Shown: positions 54,234 through 63,042 of the stretch, in pieces | Position numbering within the stretch: position 1 is the stretch's first letter | Layout of the letters: every line of letters begins with the position of its first letter | NCBI GenBank assembly: GCA_965197415.1 | Contig: OZ240207.1 | Location: forward strand, 2,108,001 to 2,172,000 | DNA: 64,000 bases | Reading direction: 5' to 3' | Source: DAOUJI01 sp965197415 | Lineage (GTDB): Bacteria; Chloroflexota; Dehalococcoidia; Lucifugimonadales; JAGWBF01 | Translations under genes and position numbers: made by a program | Notes under the pieces: generated by a model | Told to the model about the DNA's origin: nothing | The model's input: the letters and a program-made list of their open reading frames with translations, nothing else | Databases searched by the model: none

Positions 54234-54263
54234 ACTATACCAGCATCCTTAAGTTAGTGTCAA
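54234..54263 (-). promoter_or_regulatory. Promoter of the binding-protein pseudogene
   Basis: On the minus strand TTGACA and TATAGT are 18 bases apart, about 50 bases upstream of the start. The promoter is near consensus although the gene is broken. Confidence 0.65.
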
Positions 54264-54383
54264 TTGAGTGATCATATTAATACGAAAGTTGCAATATTTG
54301 CGTCGCATATTGATTCTGGGTAGTTGGATGGATTAGGAGTCTGACCGTGATAGTATAAGCGCGGCAAGAAGAGACCTGTTCAA

Positions 54384-55343
54384 ATGCAGACATACATACT
54401 GAAACGTGTGCTGTTGTTCGTCCCAACTCTATGGTTGGTGACGCTATTGGTGTTCGTTATCCTGCGCATTGTGCCCGGGGACCCCGCTCTCGTTTCGCTA
54501 GCCGGCTCGTCTGGGTCAGGATTCTTTACCGAAGAGCAACTCCAAGCTGAACGGGTCAAGCTGGGAACCGACCGCCCCATAGCGGTCCAATATGGGGACT
54601 GGCTGTGGGGGATGCTCCGGTTGGACTTCGGGACTTCCATTCATTTTGGAAAACCGGTGACAGAAAGTTTAAAAGACCGCTTTCCGGTGACTCTGGAGCT
54701 AACGGTAATGGCGCTGCTGATGGCTGCGGTAGTAGCCATACCACTCGGGGTAGTCTCGGCCATAAAGCAGGACAGACTGCCGGACTATATTAGCCGGGCC
54801 ATCACCACCGCGGGCATAGCCTTCCCGAACTTTTGGATCGCTGTCCTCCTGGTCTACTTTCTGGTGAATGTATTCGAGTGGGCTCCTCCGCTCGACTATG
54901 CCGACGTTTGGGAGAATCCCACCCGCAACCTAGCGCAGCTTGTTCTCCCCGCCCTCGCCCTCTCATTGACCCACATGGCGTTCATTGCCAGGATTACTCG
55001 CTCTTCAGTGCTTGAGGTCCTTCGAGAGGACTACATACGCACGGCCCGCTCCAAAGGGCTGACGGAGTCGGTGGTGATTTCCCGGCACACGCTTAGGAAT
55101 GCAATACTGCCAATCATCACAGTCGGCGGCTACGAGTTCACGAGGCTGATAGGCGGCACTGTGATAGTCGAGAGGATATTCACTGTGCCGGGGGTGGGGA
55201 ATCTGCTCATAAGCGCCATCACCCGTCGGGACTATCCGGACATTCAGGGGATAACCATTGCAATCACCGTGATCGTTCTTTTCGTGAACCTGCTGATTGA
55301 CCTTCTCTATGCCTGGCTAGAGCCGAGGATACGGTACACCTAA
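54384..55343 (+). CDS. ABC transporter permease (DppB/OppB type)
   Basis: The 319-aa permease has QTYILKRVLLFVPTLWLVTLLVFVILRIVPGDPA at its start, six helices and the EAA loop EDYIRTARSKGLTESVVISRHTLRNAILPIIT. It is a close relative of the permease at 24569. It is intact although the divergently encoded binding protein is not. It is followed 22 bases later by its DppC-type partner. Confidence 0.94.
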   Translation: MQTYILKRVLLFVPTLWLVTLLVFVILRIVPGDPALVSLAGSSGSGFFTEEQLQAERVKLGTDRPIAVQYGDWLWGMLRLDFGTSIHFGKPVTESLKDRFPVTLELTVMALLMAAVVAIPLGVVSAIKQDRLPDYISRAITTAGIAFPNFWIAVLLVYFLVNVFEWAPPLDYADVWENPTRNLAQLVLPALALSLTHMAFIARITRSSVLEVLREDYIRTARSKGLTESVVISRHTLRNAILPIITVGGYEFTRLIGGTVIVERIFTVPGVGNLLISAITRRDYPDIQGITIAITVIVLFVNLLIDLLYAWLEPRIRYT

Positions 55344-55365
55344 TGAGGAGTCGAAACGTTAAGCG

Positions 55366-56280
55366 ATGAGTCAGGATAGCCAGGCAGGAGCCTTTTCCAC
55401 TGCGGCGGCAGCTTCCATACTGCGGCCAAAACGTAGTTTCTGGCACCACTTGGGGTTCTTCTTTCGGAAGAAACCTCTCGGCGCCTTCGGAGCCGTGGTA
55501 GCCGTCGTATTGATACTGATCGCCGTTTTGGCCCCTTTCATCACACCCCATGACCCAGACAAGTCCAATTCAAAGGCCCGTCATGCCAAGCCCAGCACGG
55601 AGAACTGGTTTGGCACGGACGACTTCGGAAGAGACGTATTCAGCCGGCTCATCATGGGCGCCCGCATATCAATTCGCGTCGGGCTGGTCAGCGCGTTCGC
55701 AGGGTGCGCCATCGGGCTTCTGGTGGGGATAATCAGCGCGTATTTCGGAGGGGCTGTGGACCTGCTGGTCCAACGCCTTGTGGACGGGCTCATATCATTT
55801 CCTGCCCTGGTGCTCGCATTGGCCATCGTTGCCGCCCTGGGCAGTTCCCTGAACAACGTCACCATAGCGCTCAGCATTCTCTTCATACCGAGCACGGCGC
55901 GAATAGTCAGGTCGCGAGCCCTTAGCATTAAAGAGATGGACTACGTGCTCGCCGCCAGGTCCGTGGGAGCGCATCACGGCCGAATTATCCTTCGACACAT
56001 CTTCCCCAACTGCATGGCTGTTATGATAGTAGTGGTCACCTATCAGTTGGGCGTCGCAATAATCGCCGAGGCATCCCTGAGTTTCCTTGGACTGGGCGTG
56101 GGGTTGGATGAGCCGTCGTGGGGAACGATGCTTCGGGCAGGCTCCAAGGGGTACATTGGTGTTAACCCGCTACTTCCCATATTCCCCGGCTTGGCCATAG
56201 CAGTTGTGGTCTTCTCCTGGAATATACTCGGGGACGGCCTCCGGGACGTTCTGGACCCCCGTCTGAGGGGCGCCGTATAG
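55366..56280 (+). CDS. ABC transporter permease (DppC/OppC type)
   Basis: The 304-aa permease has WFGTDDFGRDVFSRLIMGARISIRVGLVSAF and the EAA loop MDYVLAARSVGAHHGRIILRHIFPNCMAVMIVV, followed by LGLGVGLDEPSWGTML. It partners with the preceding DppB-type subunit. No ATPase genes are adjacent. ATG 55366 is the start. Confidence 0.94.
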   Translation: MSQDSQAGAFSTAAAASILRPKRSFWHHLGFFFRKKPLGAFGAVVAVVLILIAVLAPFITPHDPDKSNSKARHAKPSTENWFGTDDFGRDVFSRLIMGARISIRVGLVSAFAGCAIGLLVGIISAYFGGAVDLLVQRLVDGLISFPALVLALAIVAALGSSLNNVTIALSILFIPSTARIVRSRALSIKEMDYVLAARSVGAHHGRIILRHIFPNCMAVMIVVVTYQLGVAIIAEASLSFLGLGVGLDEPSWGTMLRAGSKGYIGVNPLLPIFPGLAIAVVVFSWNILGDGLRDVLDPRLRGAV

Positions 56281-56610
56281 AGACCGGAGGTCCGTATACA
56301 TGGCCGTGAACCTGGACTCCCTAAACTCACAAACGGAGTGACGACGCCAGGCACACCCTGTTTTCATCGTCCTTATGTGGCTTTCCCAAGTCCATCTCCC
56401 ATAGAGGTTGGTTACAACCTTGTAAACATTCCGCAACTTTTTTGTAACACGGGGCGGGTAGCCTTTAGTTGCGCTGGCCGGTGACATCGGCGGCATTGCT
56501 AGCTCGGTGAAGGCTCTTGTATGATTTATCAAGAGCCTGTCCATGGTTGCCATGCGTACCCGCGCGTCTCCGGACCAAGCTCGACCGCATATTAGAAAGT
56601 CTGGTAAATC

Positions 56611-58008
56611 ATGCTGAACAGGTTGACCTCTTTGGAACCCGCCCTCAACGAATGTCTGGACTTCGACGGCTCCATAAGACCCTTGTACCGGGGCCTTATG
56701 GACAATCTCGAGAAGCTGGGCGTGGAGGAGATGCAGCGGCGCTGGCGGCAAGCCAAGGACTGGGCCGCCATGGACGCCTTCACGTTCATGCTGGACCCGA
56801 AGGAGTTTCGCACGGTCCCCACCGACTGGATTCCAAGGCTGGTTCCCTCCGACCACTGGGAGACCATCGCCAGGGGAGTAGCCCAACGATTGAAGTCCAT
56901 CAACCTGTTCCTGGCGGACCTGTATTGCGGGGAGCAAAACATAGTCCCGCCGGACGTGATGTTTTCGTGCCAGTATTACAACCCGGAGCTTCAGGACTTC
57001 CATCCGGCCCAGGACGTGTTCGTGCATATATACGGCATTGACCTGGTCCACATGGGGGACGGCAGGTACGTAATCCTGGAGGACAACCTGCGCATCCCTT
57101 CCGGAATATCCTATCAGATGAAGACGACGGAGATCGGCCTCGAGGTCATGCCTGAGTTGGCGGAAGGGTACGACATAGTTCCCTACGACATAAAGTCGGC
57201 ATACCAGGAGATGTTCCTTTCCTTATGCGACAACGAATCGCCCGTGTGCGTGCTCCTGACGGACAGCAAGTACGGCGCGGCATTTTTCGAGCACCGCTAC
57301 TTGTCGGAGTTGCTGGGAGTGGCTTTGGTCGAGGGTTCGGACCTGTACATAGGCGCCAACGGAAGAGTCTGGGCCAAGGCAATGGGCGGGGACATAGAAG
57401 TTGACTTGATCTACCGGCGGGTGCAGGACCTGGACCTGTTCGTGCCCGGCCTGATGGATGCCTACCTCAACCACAAGGTGGTCCTAGTCAACGCGGTGGG
57501 CACCGGAGCGGCCGACGACAAGCTGGTCTTTCTCTGGGCGCCGGACATGATCAGGGCCTATACGGGAGAGGAGCCGATCCTGGAGCAGGCGAAAAGCTAC
57601 GACTTGCGTGTTTCGGCCAACCGGCAATACGTCCTGGAAAATCTGGACAACCTGGTGCTGAAGACACGTCAGGGGTACGGCGGGCTGGGGGTGTACATCA
57701 TGCCTGACCTGGGAAGCGCGTATCGGAGCCGTCTGTCCCAGCAACTAATTGAACAGCCTCAAGCGTTCGTCGCCCAGGAAACGCTGGACTTCTCCCAGCA
57801 CCTGGTATTGGATGAGTCACAGGGCGAGTTCCAGCAGCGTTACGTGGACCTGCGGGTGTTCGCCATCCAAAACGGCAACGGCGAGGTCACCGTGTTTCCG
57901 GGAGGTCTCACCAGGGTCTCGGAACCTTCCGGTCGGGTCACCAACAACTCTTCAGGAGGGTCATGCAAGCCGAGTTGGGTAGTCAGGCAACCGACGACTC
58001 CGTTCTAG
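56611..58008 (+). CDS. Circularly permuted ATP-grasp protein (DUF404/DUF407 type)
   Basis: The 465-aa protein follows the CP-ATP-grasp family: DWIPRLVPSDHWETIARGVAQRLKSINLFLADLY, IVPPDVMFSCQYYNPEL, HIYGIDLVHMGDGRYVILEDNLRIPSGISYQMKTTEI, DLVYRR-like DLIYRRVQDLD, and VLKTRQGYGGLGVYIMP. Such proteins are thought to join amino acids or peptides with ATP. It overlaps the transglutaminase gene by 46 bases. A similar three-gene set is widespread in bacteria, and its product is unknown. Confidence 0.9.
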   Translation: MLNRLTSLEPALNECLDFDGSIRPLYRGLMDNLEKLGVEEMQRRWRQAKDWAAMDAFTFMLDPKEFRTVPTDWIPRLVPSDHWETIARGVAQRLKSINLFLADLYCGEQNIVPPDVMFSCQYYNPELQDFHPAQDVFVHIYGIDLVHMGDGRYVILEDNLRIPSGISYQMKTTEIGLEVMPELAEGYDIVPYDIKSAYQEMFLSLCDNESPVCVLLTDSKYGAAFFEHRYLSELLGVALVEGSDLYIGANGRVWAKAMGGDIEVDLIYRRVQDLDLFVPGLMDAYLNHKVVLVNAVGTGAADDKLVFLWAPDMIRAYTGEEPILEQAKSYDLRVSANRQYVLENLDNLVLKTRQGYGGLGVYIMPDLGSAYRSRLSQQLIEQPQAFVAQETLDFSQHLVLDESQGEFQQRYVDLRVFAIQNGNGEVTVFPGGLTRVSEPSGRVTNNSSGGSCKPSWVVRQPTTPF

Positions 58009-58871
58009 TGCACTACGCCTACGTGGCACGGTATGAATACTCAGAGGTGGTGGTCCAGAACGACAACTTCCTAAGGATTTCGGCGTACACCGATCAGCGT
58101 CAAAAAGCTGCAAGTTACGACGTCGAAACCACGCCTCCGGGCAGGAAGGTGGAATACTCGGACCGCTTGGGGAACGTAGTCCACCGGGTCCGGGTGACCG
58201 TCCCCCACCAGGAGCTCATCATAGCCGGCATCGGACAGGCGTACTTGTGCGAAGCATCACCTATAGTCGCGGACTTGCCCTTGTCGTCGTTGAGGCACGA
58301 CCCCGACGCCGAGGAGTTCTTAACGGCGACGCCGCTGGTGGACCCGGCGACGGTGGCAGAGACGGCCTGGGGCGTCGTGGGCGGAGCCGACGGTTTTCTG
58401 GAGGCGGTGAGCAGAATCGTAGCGTGGGTGCACGAGAACGTCGAGTACGAACGGGGGAACACCTCCGTGGCCACCAACGCCTCCGACGTTCTGACGTTCA
58501 TGAAGGGCGTATGTCAGGACAAGACCCATCTAGCGTTGGGTATGATGCGGGCCGTGGGCATTCCCGCCAGATACGTGAGCGGGTTGTTGACGCGGCAGCC
58601 CGGTGAGACTCACGCATGGCTTGAGTTCCTGCACCCGGAGGCCGGCTGGCTGCCCGCCGACCCCACAAAAGGGGTGGTGATAGAAATCGGGACCAACTAT
58701 CTCAAGTTCGGCTTAGGCCGGGACTATTCGGAAGCTCCTCCCGTCTCCGGCTCCTTCGTATCCAGGGGCTCGGGGCATCTGGACATAGCCACGGCCCAGG
58801 TTTACTTCGACCGGAACTCGGTTTCGTTCGAGGACGCCCGTGGGCTGATGTTGGTGGACCCTGTACGCTAA
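57963..58871 (+). CDS. Transglutaminase-like cysteine protease
   Basis: The 302-aa protein has an N-terminal beta domain and a transglutaminase fold with the triad Cys184 (KGVCQDKTHLALGMMRAVGIPARYVSG), His217 (ETHAWLEF) and Asp233 (LPADPTKG). In this gene context the family is believed to act as a peptidase or amidase on the product of the ATP-grasp enzyme. ATG 57963 follows AGGAGGG inside the previous gene, so translation is coupled. Confidence 0.92.
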   Translation: MQAELGSQATDDSVLVHYAYVARYEYSEVVVQNDNFLRISAYTDQRQKAASYDVETTPPGRKVEYSDRLGNVVHRVRVTVPHQELIIAGIGQAYLCEASPIVADLPLSSLRHDPDAEEFLTATPLVDPATVAETAWGVVGGADGFLEAVSRIVAWVHENVEYERGNTSVATNASDVLTFMKGVCQDKTHLALGMMRAVGIPARYVSGLLTRQPGETHAWLEFLHPEAGWLPADPTKGVVIEIGTNYLKFGLGRDYSEAPPVSGSFVSRGSGHLDIATAQVYFDRNSVSFEDARGLMLVDPVR

Positions 58872-58933
58872 CCCTTGTTGTTCGATGCTAGGCCCAAATT
58901 TATACCGATCTTATTAGTGAGGTCTGCACGTAG

Positions 58934-59458
58934 ATGACTGAACCAAGGTCTATATCCTTCAACAGTGACCGGTGGCTCACCGACTCCAGGGTGTACAACC
59001 TGATCTGGTTGGGACGCTGGCTGGAACGCGCCGAGAACATTGCGCGTGTGGTGAACACAGCCGCCCAAGCGGCAGTGGTCAACGGGAACGACCACCGGAC
59101 ATTCCAGGAATCGCTAGGCGTCGCAGCGGCGGCATGGGGCATATACATTGAAGACCCCCACCAGTCTCTGTCCATGCTGCTGAAGGACCACAGCGCGTCG
59201 TCGATATACCGCAGCTTGTCAACCGCCCGCAGTAACGCAACCCACGTGGGTACGGTGGAGCTGCTGCGAGCCATTTCCGGGGTGTTGTCCGACCTGGAGG
59301 ACGAGACTGGCCTGGCAAACTCCCCGGAAGACGCCCAGGCGCTCACGGGCCGGGTGCTGGAGGGTCTGGACCAAGTCTACAGGATAGTCGACGAAAGCTG
59401 GTTCCACCAGGAACCTCTGTCGGAAGAAGAGGTCTACCTCAGATTCGTCCAGCAGTGA
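58934..59458 (+). CDS. Alpha-E domain protein (DUF403), short form
   Basis: The 174-aa helical protein has the family start RVYNLIWLGRWLERAENIARVVNTAAQAA, then RSLSTARSNATHVGTVELLRAISGVLSDLEDE. Typical members have about 310 residues, so this one is roughly half length yet ends cleanly (EEVYLRFVQQ-stop). It usually accompanies the ATP-grasp and transglutaminase proteins, as here, and may be the acceptor or scaffold. The start follows 62 bases after the transglutaminase gene. Confidence 0.82.
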   Translation: MTEPRSISFNSDRWLTDSRVYNLIWLGRWLERAENIARVVNTAAQAAVVNGNDHRTFQESLGVAAAAWGIYIEDPHQSLSMLLKDHSASSIYRSLSTARSNATHVGTVELLRAISGVLSDLEDETGLANSPEDAQALTGRVLEGLDQVYRIVDESWFHQEPLSEEEVYLRFVQQ

Positions 59459-59489
59459 ACGGATGGAGGCGGAAGACACCTGGCCCAGA

Positions 59490-60347
59490 TTAAGCCATAG
59501 GCCGCGCCGCCGCGGCCGCATAGCCCACAACGCTGGAAGACTCTCCCATGGTGTCGGCAGTGGTGCCGTAGGCCAGCACCCGCACGGCGGTGGCGCCAGC
59601 CGCAGACATGGCCGAAATCATCGCGACGACGGCCCCAGGCCCACACATGTTGACCCCTCCAGGGCCTACGAGCGCAGTCAACTTTTCGGTGTCCATGTCC
59701 CGAATGGCCTGCAAGGCCCGCAGGTCTCCGTCTCTGGCCCGGCTTTCGGGCATGTTGTGGGACAGGTCGGAGCTGGCCAGGATTGCCGCTGGACGTCCGT
59801 CCAAGGACTCCACGAGGGCCTGACCCAGGGCGATGCAGTCATCCACCGTCTCACCGCGCAGGCCGATGGGCAGGATTCGGACCTTGTCGCCGAAGAGATG
59901 CAGCAAGAAGGGAAGCTGCACCTCTATGGAGTGCTCCCACTGGTGGGACTCGGAGTCTTCCACCACAGACGGCAGCAAACCGCACAGCCGCCGGGCGGCC
60001 TCAGCGTCCACGTCCAACGCCCCTAATGGAGTCTCCCACGTCTTCCAGGAAGAGAGGGCAATCTCCCGGCCCTGACCCCAGTGGTTTGGACCTAAAATCA
60101 CCACGACTTCCAACCGGCCGAGGCGCGCCATCAGGTGATAGGCGTGGGCCGCCACCGGGCCGGACTCGTGATAGGAGCCGTGAGGGACTATCAGCCCCAC
60201 CAGACCCCGCATGGGGTCTGAATACTCCAGGGGAAGCCTGCGGGGCCCCACAGAGTGCTGGTAGCAACGTCTGATGAGCCGCAGCAAGCGTTCGGGATCG
60301 TCTGGGTACAACTGGCCCGCGACGGCGGGTTGGCGTATTCCTTCCAT
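59490..60347 (-). CDS. amrB: AmmeMemoRadiSam system protein B (MEMO1 family)
   Basis: The 285-aa protein starts RQPAVAGQLYPDDPERL and has the conserved IVPHGSYHESGPVAAHAY, ILGPNHWG, WEHSIEVQLPFL, ILPIGL and ASSDLSHNMPESRAR, the His/Cys/Asp metal site of the MEMO1 fold. The radical-SAM (AmmeMemoRadiSam) and AMMECR1 partners are not in this window. Its function in bacteria is unproven. The gene is convergent with the alpha-E gene. Confidence 0.93.
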   Translation of the reverse strand: MEGIRQPAVAGQLYPDDPERLLRLIRRCYQHSVGPRRLPLEYSDPMRGLVGLIVPHGSYHESGPVAAHAYHLMARLGRLEVVVILGPNHWGQGREIALSSWKTWETPLGALDVDAEAARRLCGLLPSVVEDSESHQWEHSIEVQLPFLLHLFGDKVRILPIGLRGETVDDCIALGQALVESLDGRPAAILASSDLSHNMPESRARDGDLRALQAIRDMDTEKLTALVGPGGVNMCGPGAVVAMISAMSAAGATAVRVLAYGTTADTMGESSSVVGYAAAAARPMA

Positions 60348-60434
60348 ACTAAACTAAGGCCATGGTCGGGCCAAACTTGGGCCAGACTTGGGCCGCCCTC
60401 CTCAGTGGCCCATTATAAGTCAACGCAGACTGAT

Positions 60435-60650
60435 TTATGTGGATGAATGTTGCTTGAAGTGGGGCAGGACCTCTTCGGCGAAACGCTGGAGCTGTTCCAG
60501 ACCGAGGTACTTCTCCTGGATCTCCATAATAGCCTCAGTCACCTCGTCGGGTGTCCCGCACAGCATTGAACCGCTTTCCATCGGTGCCTGGGGCGGAAGG
60601 AAGTCCCTCGGAGCGGGCTGTCCGGGGATTCTCCAGAGCCTCGGCCTGCT
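60435..60650 (-). pseudogene. C-terminal remnant of a luciferase-like flavin monooxygenase
   Basis: On the minus strand an open stretch reads RDFLPPQAPMESGSMLCGTPDEV, then TEAIMEIQEKYLGLEQLQRFAEEVLPHFKQ, and ends at a stop at 60435-60437. This is the typical tail of LLM-class (bacterial luciferase-like) monooxygenases. The N-terminal barrel is missing; upstream are only dispersed repeats. Confidence 0.65.
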
Positions 60651-60733
60651 CGGCGATCATGGGAAAAACTCCGGTGATGGTACATTGAGGTGTGCGATTC
60701 CGGCAAGCTCTCAGGCGCCCGCTGTAAAATGGA

Positions 60734-60759
60734 GTAGGGCGACCGGTGGTCGCCCCTAC
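60734..60759. repeat. Dispersed hairpin repeat (GTAGGGCGACC...GGTCGCCCCTAC)
   Basis: The arms GTAGGGCGACC and GGTCGCCCCTAC pair with one bulge. This is the same family as 3989-4016 with a different inner sequence. Confidence 0.65.
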
Positions 60760-60780
60760 CGTGGATACTCTGTGGCGCCA

Positions 60781-60808
60781 CTGGATTCCGGCCTTCGCCG
60801 GAAAGACG
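60781..60808. repeat. Second copy of the GGATTCCGGCC...GCCGGAA repeat
   Basis: CTGGATTCCGGCCTTCGCCG is nearly identical to the copy at 21545-21575 and forms the same hairpin. Confidence 0.6.
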
Positions 60809-60944
60809 GAAGTAGAAGCGGCCCTTCGGCAGTCTCAAGGCTGGCGCTTCGCTTAGGGTGAACAGGAGTGGTGCACTGGAGTTGTGGGGGGCTGGGCCCG
60901 TGGTATAAGGTTAGGGCCGAGCCTACTTAACCTGGGGGTGAGAC

Positions 60945-61913
60945 ATGGGGTTCAAGCTGCTGATATTGGGGGACGGAGAAGCCGATGACTGGCGTGTCAG
61001 GGAATGGCCTCCGATGCTCAAGGAGGCCGCTCCGGACATAGACGTGACCGCTTGCCGTACCGTAGGGGAAGCCCTGGAGGTCATTGGCGACATGGACGCG
61101 GCTTTCGGCAACATCGTCCCGGAGTTGTTCGAACGGGGAGTCAACCTGAAATGGGTGGCCTGCCCACAGGCCGGTCCACAAGCGGGCTGGTACCACCAGG
61201 GCCTCATCGACAGCGACGTGTTGGTGACCAACACCCGGGGAATCTACAACGACTACATCAGCTCGCACATCATGGCGTTCGTTCTGGCCTTCGCCAAGGG
61301 GCTCCACGTCTACATGCCCCTGCAGATGCGGCAGGAGTGGAACCAGGTCTACGACCCCATCTACCTGCCTGACGCCACCGCCGTAGTAGTGGGAGCGGGG
61401 GGCATAGGGGCAGAGGCGGGCCGTCTGTGCGCGGAGTTCGGCATGACAGTCCTCGGGGTGGACCCCCGGGTGGATGAGCCGCCTCCCGGGTTCTCAGAAG
61501 TCTATCGTCCCGACGACCTGCTCCAGGCGCTCGGGCAGGGAGATTTTGTCATCGCCACGGTGCCGGAGACACCGGACACCCAGGGGATGTTTGGGCGGGA
61601 GCAGTTCCGCGCTATGAAGAGGTCCGCTTTCTTCATCAACATTGGGCGGGGGGCCACGGTGAAGCTTGACGATCTGACGGCAGCCCTTCAGTCGGGGGAG
61701 ATCGCCGGGGCTGGGCTGGACGTGTTCCAGGTGGAGCCGCTGCCGGCGGAGCATCCACTGTGGACAGCCCCGGGAGTCCTGATCACGCCCCATGTGGCGG
61801 GCCGAGGCCCCTATGTGAACGACCGGCGCACCGAGCTGTTCATAGACAACTGCCTGCGGTTCAACGAGGGTCGTCCGCTGCGCAATCTTGTGGACAAGGA
61901 CAAATGGTTCTAA
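60945..61913 (+). CDS. D-2-hydroxyacid dehydrogenase
   Basis: The 322-aa NAD-dependent enzyme has the cofactor motif VVGAGGIGAEAGRLCAEFG, then VPETPDTQGMFGREQ. The catalytic Arg/Glu/His set appears in FINIGRGATVKLDDLTAALQ, GLDVFQVEPLP and LITPHVAGRGPY. It would convert D-2-hydroxy acids to 2-oxo acids in the cytosol (glyoxylate/hydroxypyruvate reductase-like). ATG 60945 is a clear start. Confidence 0.92.
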   Translation: MGFKLLILGDGEADDWRVREWPPMLKEAAPDIDVTACRTVGEALEVIGDMDAAFGNIVPELFERGVNLKWVACPQAGPQAGWYHQGLIDSDVLVTNTRGIYNDYISSHIMAFVLAFAKGLHVYMPLQMRQEWNQVYDPIYLPDATAVVVGAGGIGAEAGRLCAEFGMTVLGVDPRVDEPPPGFSEVYRPDDLLQALGQGDFVIATVPETPDTQGMFGREQFRAMKRSAFFINIGRGATVKLDDLTAALQSGEIAGAGLDVFQVEPLPAEHPLWTAPGVLITPHVAGRGPYVNDRRTELFIDNCLRFNEGRPLRNLVDKDKWF

Positions 61914-61923
61914 GGGCGGATTA

Positions 61924-62000
61924 ACGCAATGGCGCAGGGACGCAATGATGCAAAGGATATATTGGAGCCGTTGTGTCATTGCGTCCTTGCATTTTGTGTG
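61924..62000. repeat. Inverted GCAATG/CATTGC repeat left of the R-M genes
   Basis: ACGCAATGGCGCAGGGACGCAATGATGCAAAGG and TGTCATTGCGTCCTTGCATTTTG face each other and can form a long hairpin. The right arm (61970-62000) closely resembles 63853-63886, beyond the restriction gene. Confidence 0.65.
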
Positions 62001-62154
62001 AGGGAAGTGCAAAACTCCGAGACGAAGCGATTGATCTAAAATTCTCCAAAGGGACTACTTCAGGGACAGAATCCGGACGGTAGAAACAAAGGCTTTTTAG
62101 GAGCATGGAAGTTAAAGAGAGTTATTGCTAGAATTCTGGGCACTGGAGGTAGCG

Positions 62155-63042
62155 ATGTCCCTTACCGATACAATTGTCACCGAAGCCCTGCCCTTTGAGC
62201 TCGAATCCAATCGCACATGTGAGTGTCCGCCCTCACACCTAAACTGTATGACAGCTAAAGAATGGATCAAATGCCAGCTTGGGGTTTGGCAATTCAACTA
62301 CTCTGGTAGGGACATTAGAAACAAGCGCGTCCATCCAGCTACGTTCCCTATCTCTCTGGCTACTCGTGTAATAGAGTTGTTCACACACAAGGGTGAATTA
62401 GTGTTGGATCCGTTCTTAGGCAGCGGCACAACACTACTAGCAGCACAAGACACCGGAAGAAATGCCGTGGGCTTTGATCTCTCCGAAGAGTACATAATGT
62501 TGGCCCGCTCACGACTAGGCATGGCAGCCGACCCCGCACAACAGCTAGCAATTGTAGGCGATGCACGTAACATTCCAAATCATTTGGACACAGACTCACT
62601 GGCCTTGATTTTTACGTCGCCGCCATACGCCAACATGCTGAACCGCAAGCGGCTTAACAAGAGCCGGAGGCAACGGAAGAACTACCAATACCAACAGGTA
62701 GAACAGTACTCTCAAGATGAACGAGACTTGGGCATTTTGCCGTTGGATACCTATACCGAAGAGATGGCTTCCATCTACTCGGACCTCCTCCCATTGCTGA
62801 GGCCGGGTTCTCATTGCGTTATCAATGTTCCAGACATGTGGTGGGACGATCAGCGTGTTACGATTCACGTATCACTTATTGATGCCCTCCGGGAGATAGG
62901 CTACGAGTTCCGCAACACCATCATTTGGGACCGGACCAACATTGTGAACAAGGTCGGTATCTTCGGATGGCCTAGCAACTACATTACTATGGGAACAACG
63001 TTTGAGTATTTGCTGAACTTTAGGAAGCCTCCCAATGATTGA
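62155..63042 (+). CDS. Type II DNA methyltransferase (N4-cytosine/N6-adenine type)
   Basis: The 295-aa protein has the S-adenosylmethionine motif LDPFLGSGTTLLAAQ (near 84-98) ahead of the catalytic motif TSPPYAN (near 151-157). SPPY is common in N4-cytosine methylases, but N6-adenine cannot be excluded. It should protect host DNA from the restriction enzyme encoded next. ATG 62155 follows GGAGG at 8 bases; an upstream TTG (62125) is less likely. Its stop overlaps the nuclease start by 8 bases. AT-richer than the core genes. Confidence 0.92.
   Translation: MSLTDTIVTEALPFELESNRTCECPPSHLNCMTAKEWIKCQLGVWQFNYSGRDIRNKRVHPATFPISLATRVIELFTHKGELVLDPFLGSGTTLLAAQDTGRNAVGFDLSEEYIMLARSRLGMAADPAQQLAIVGDARNIPNHLDTDSLALIFTSPPYANMLNRKRLNKSRRQRKNYQYQQVEQYSQDERDLGILPLDTYTEEMASIYSDLLPLLRPGSHCVINVPDMWWDDQRVTIHVSLIDALREIGYEFRNTIIWDRTNIVNKVGIFGWPSNYITMGTTFEYLLNFRKPPND

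Larger units (their letters stand above)
60348..60944. other. Gap with gene remnant and repeats
   Basis: Besides the monooxygenase remnant at 60435-60650, the gap holds two dispersed repeats (60734-60759 and 60781-60808) and no intact gene. Confidence 0.6.

Noticed and set aside
56170..57051. 293-aa minus-strand frame
   Set aside because: It covers the end of the DppC gene and the start of the ATP-grasp gene in antisense and has no coherent product.
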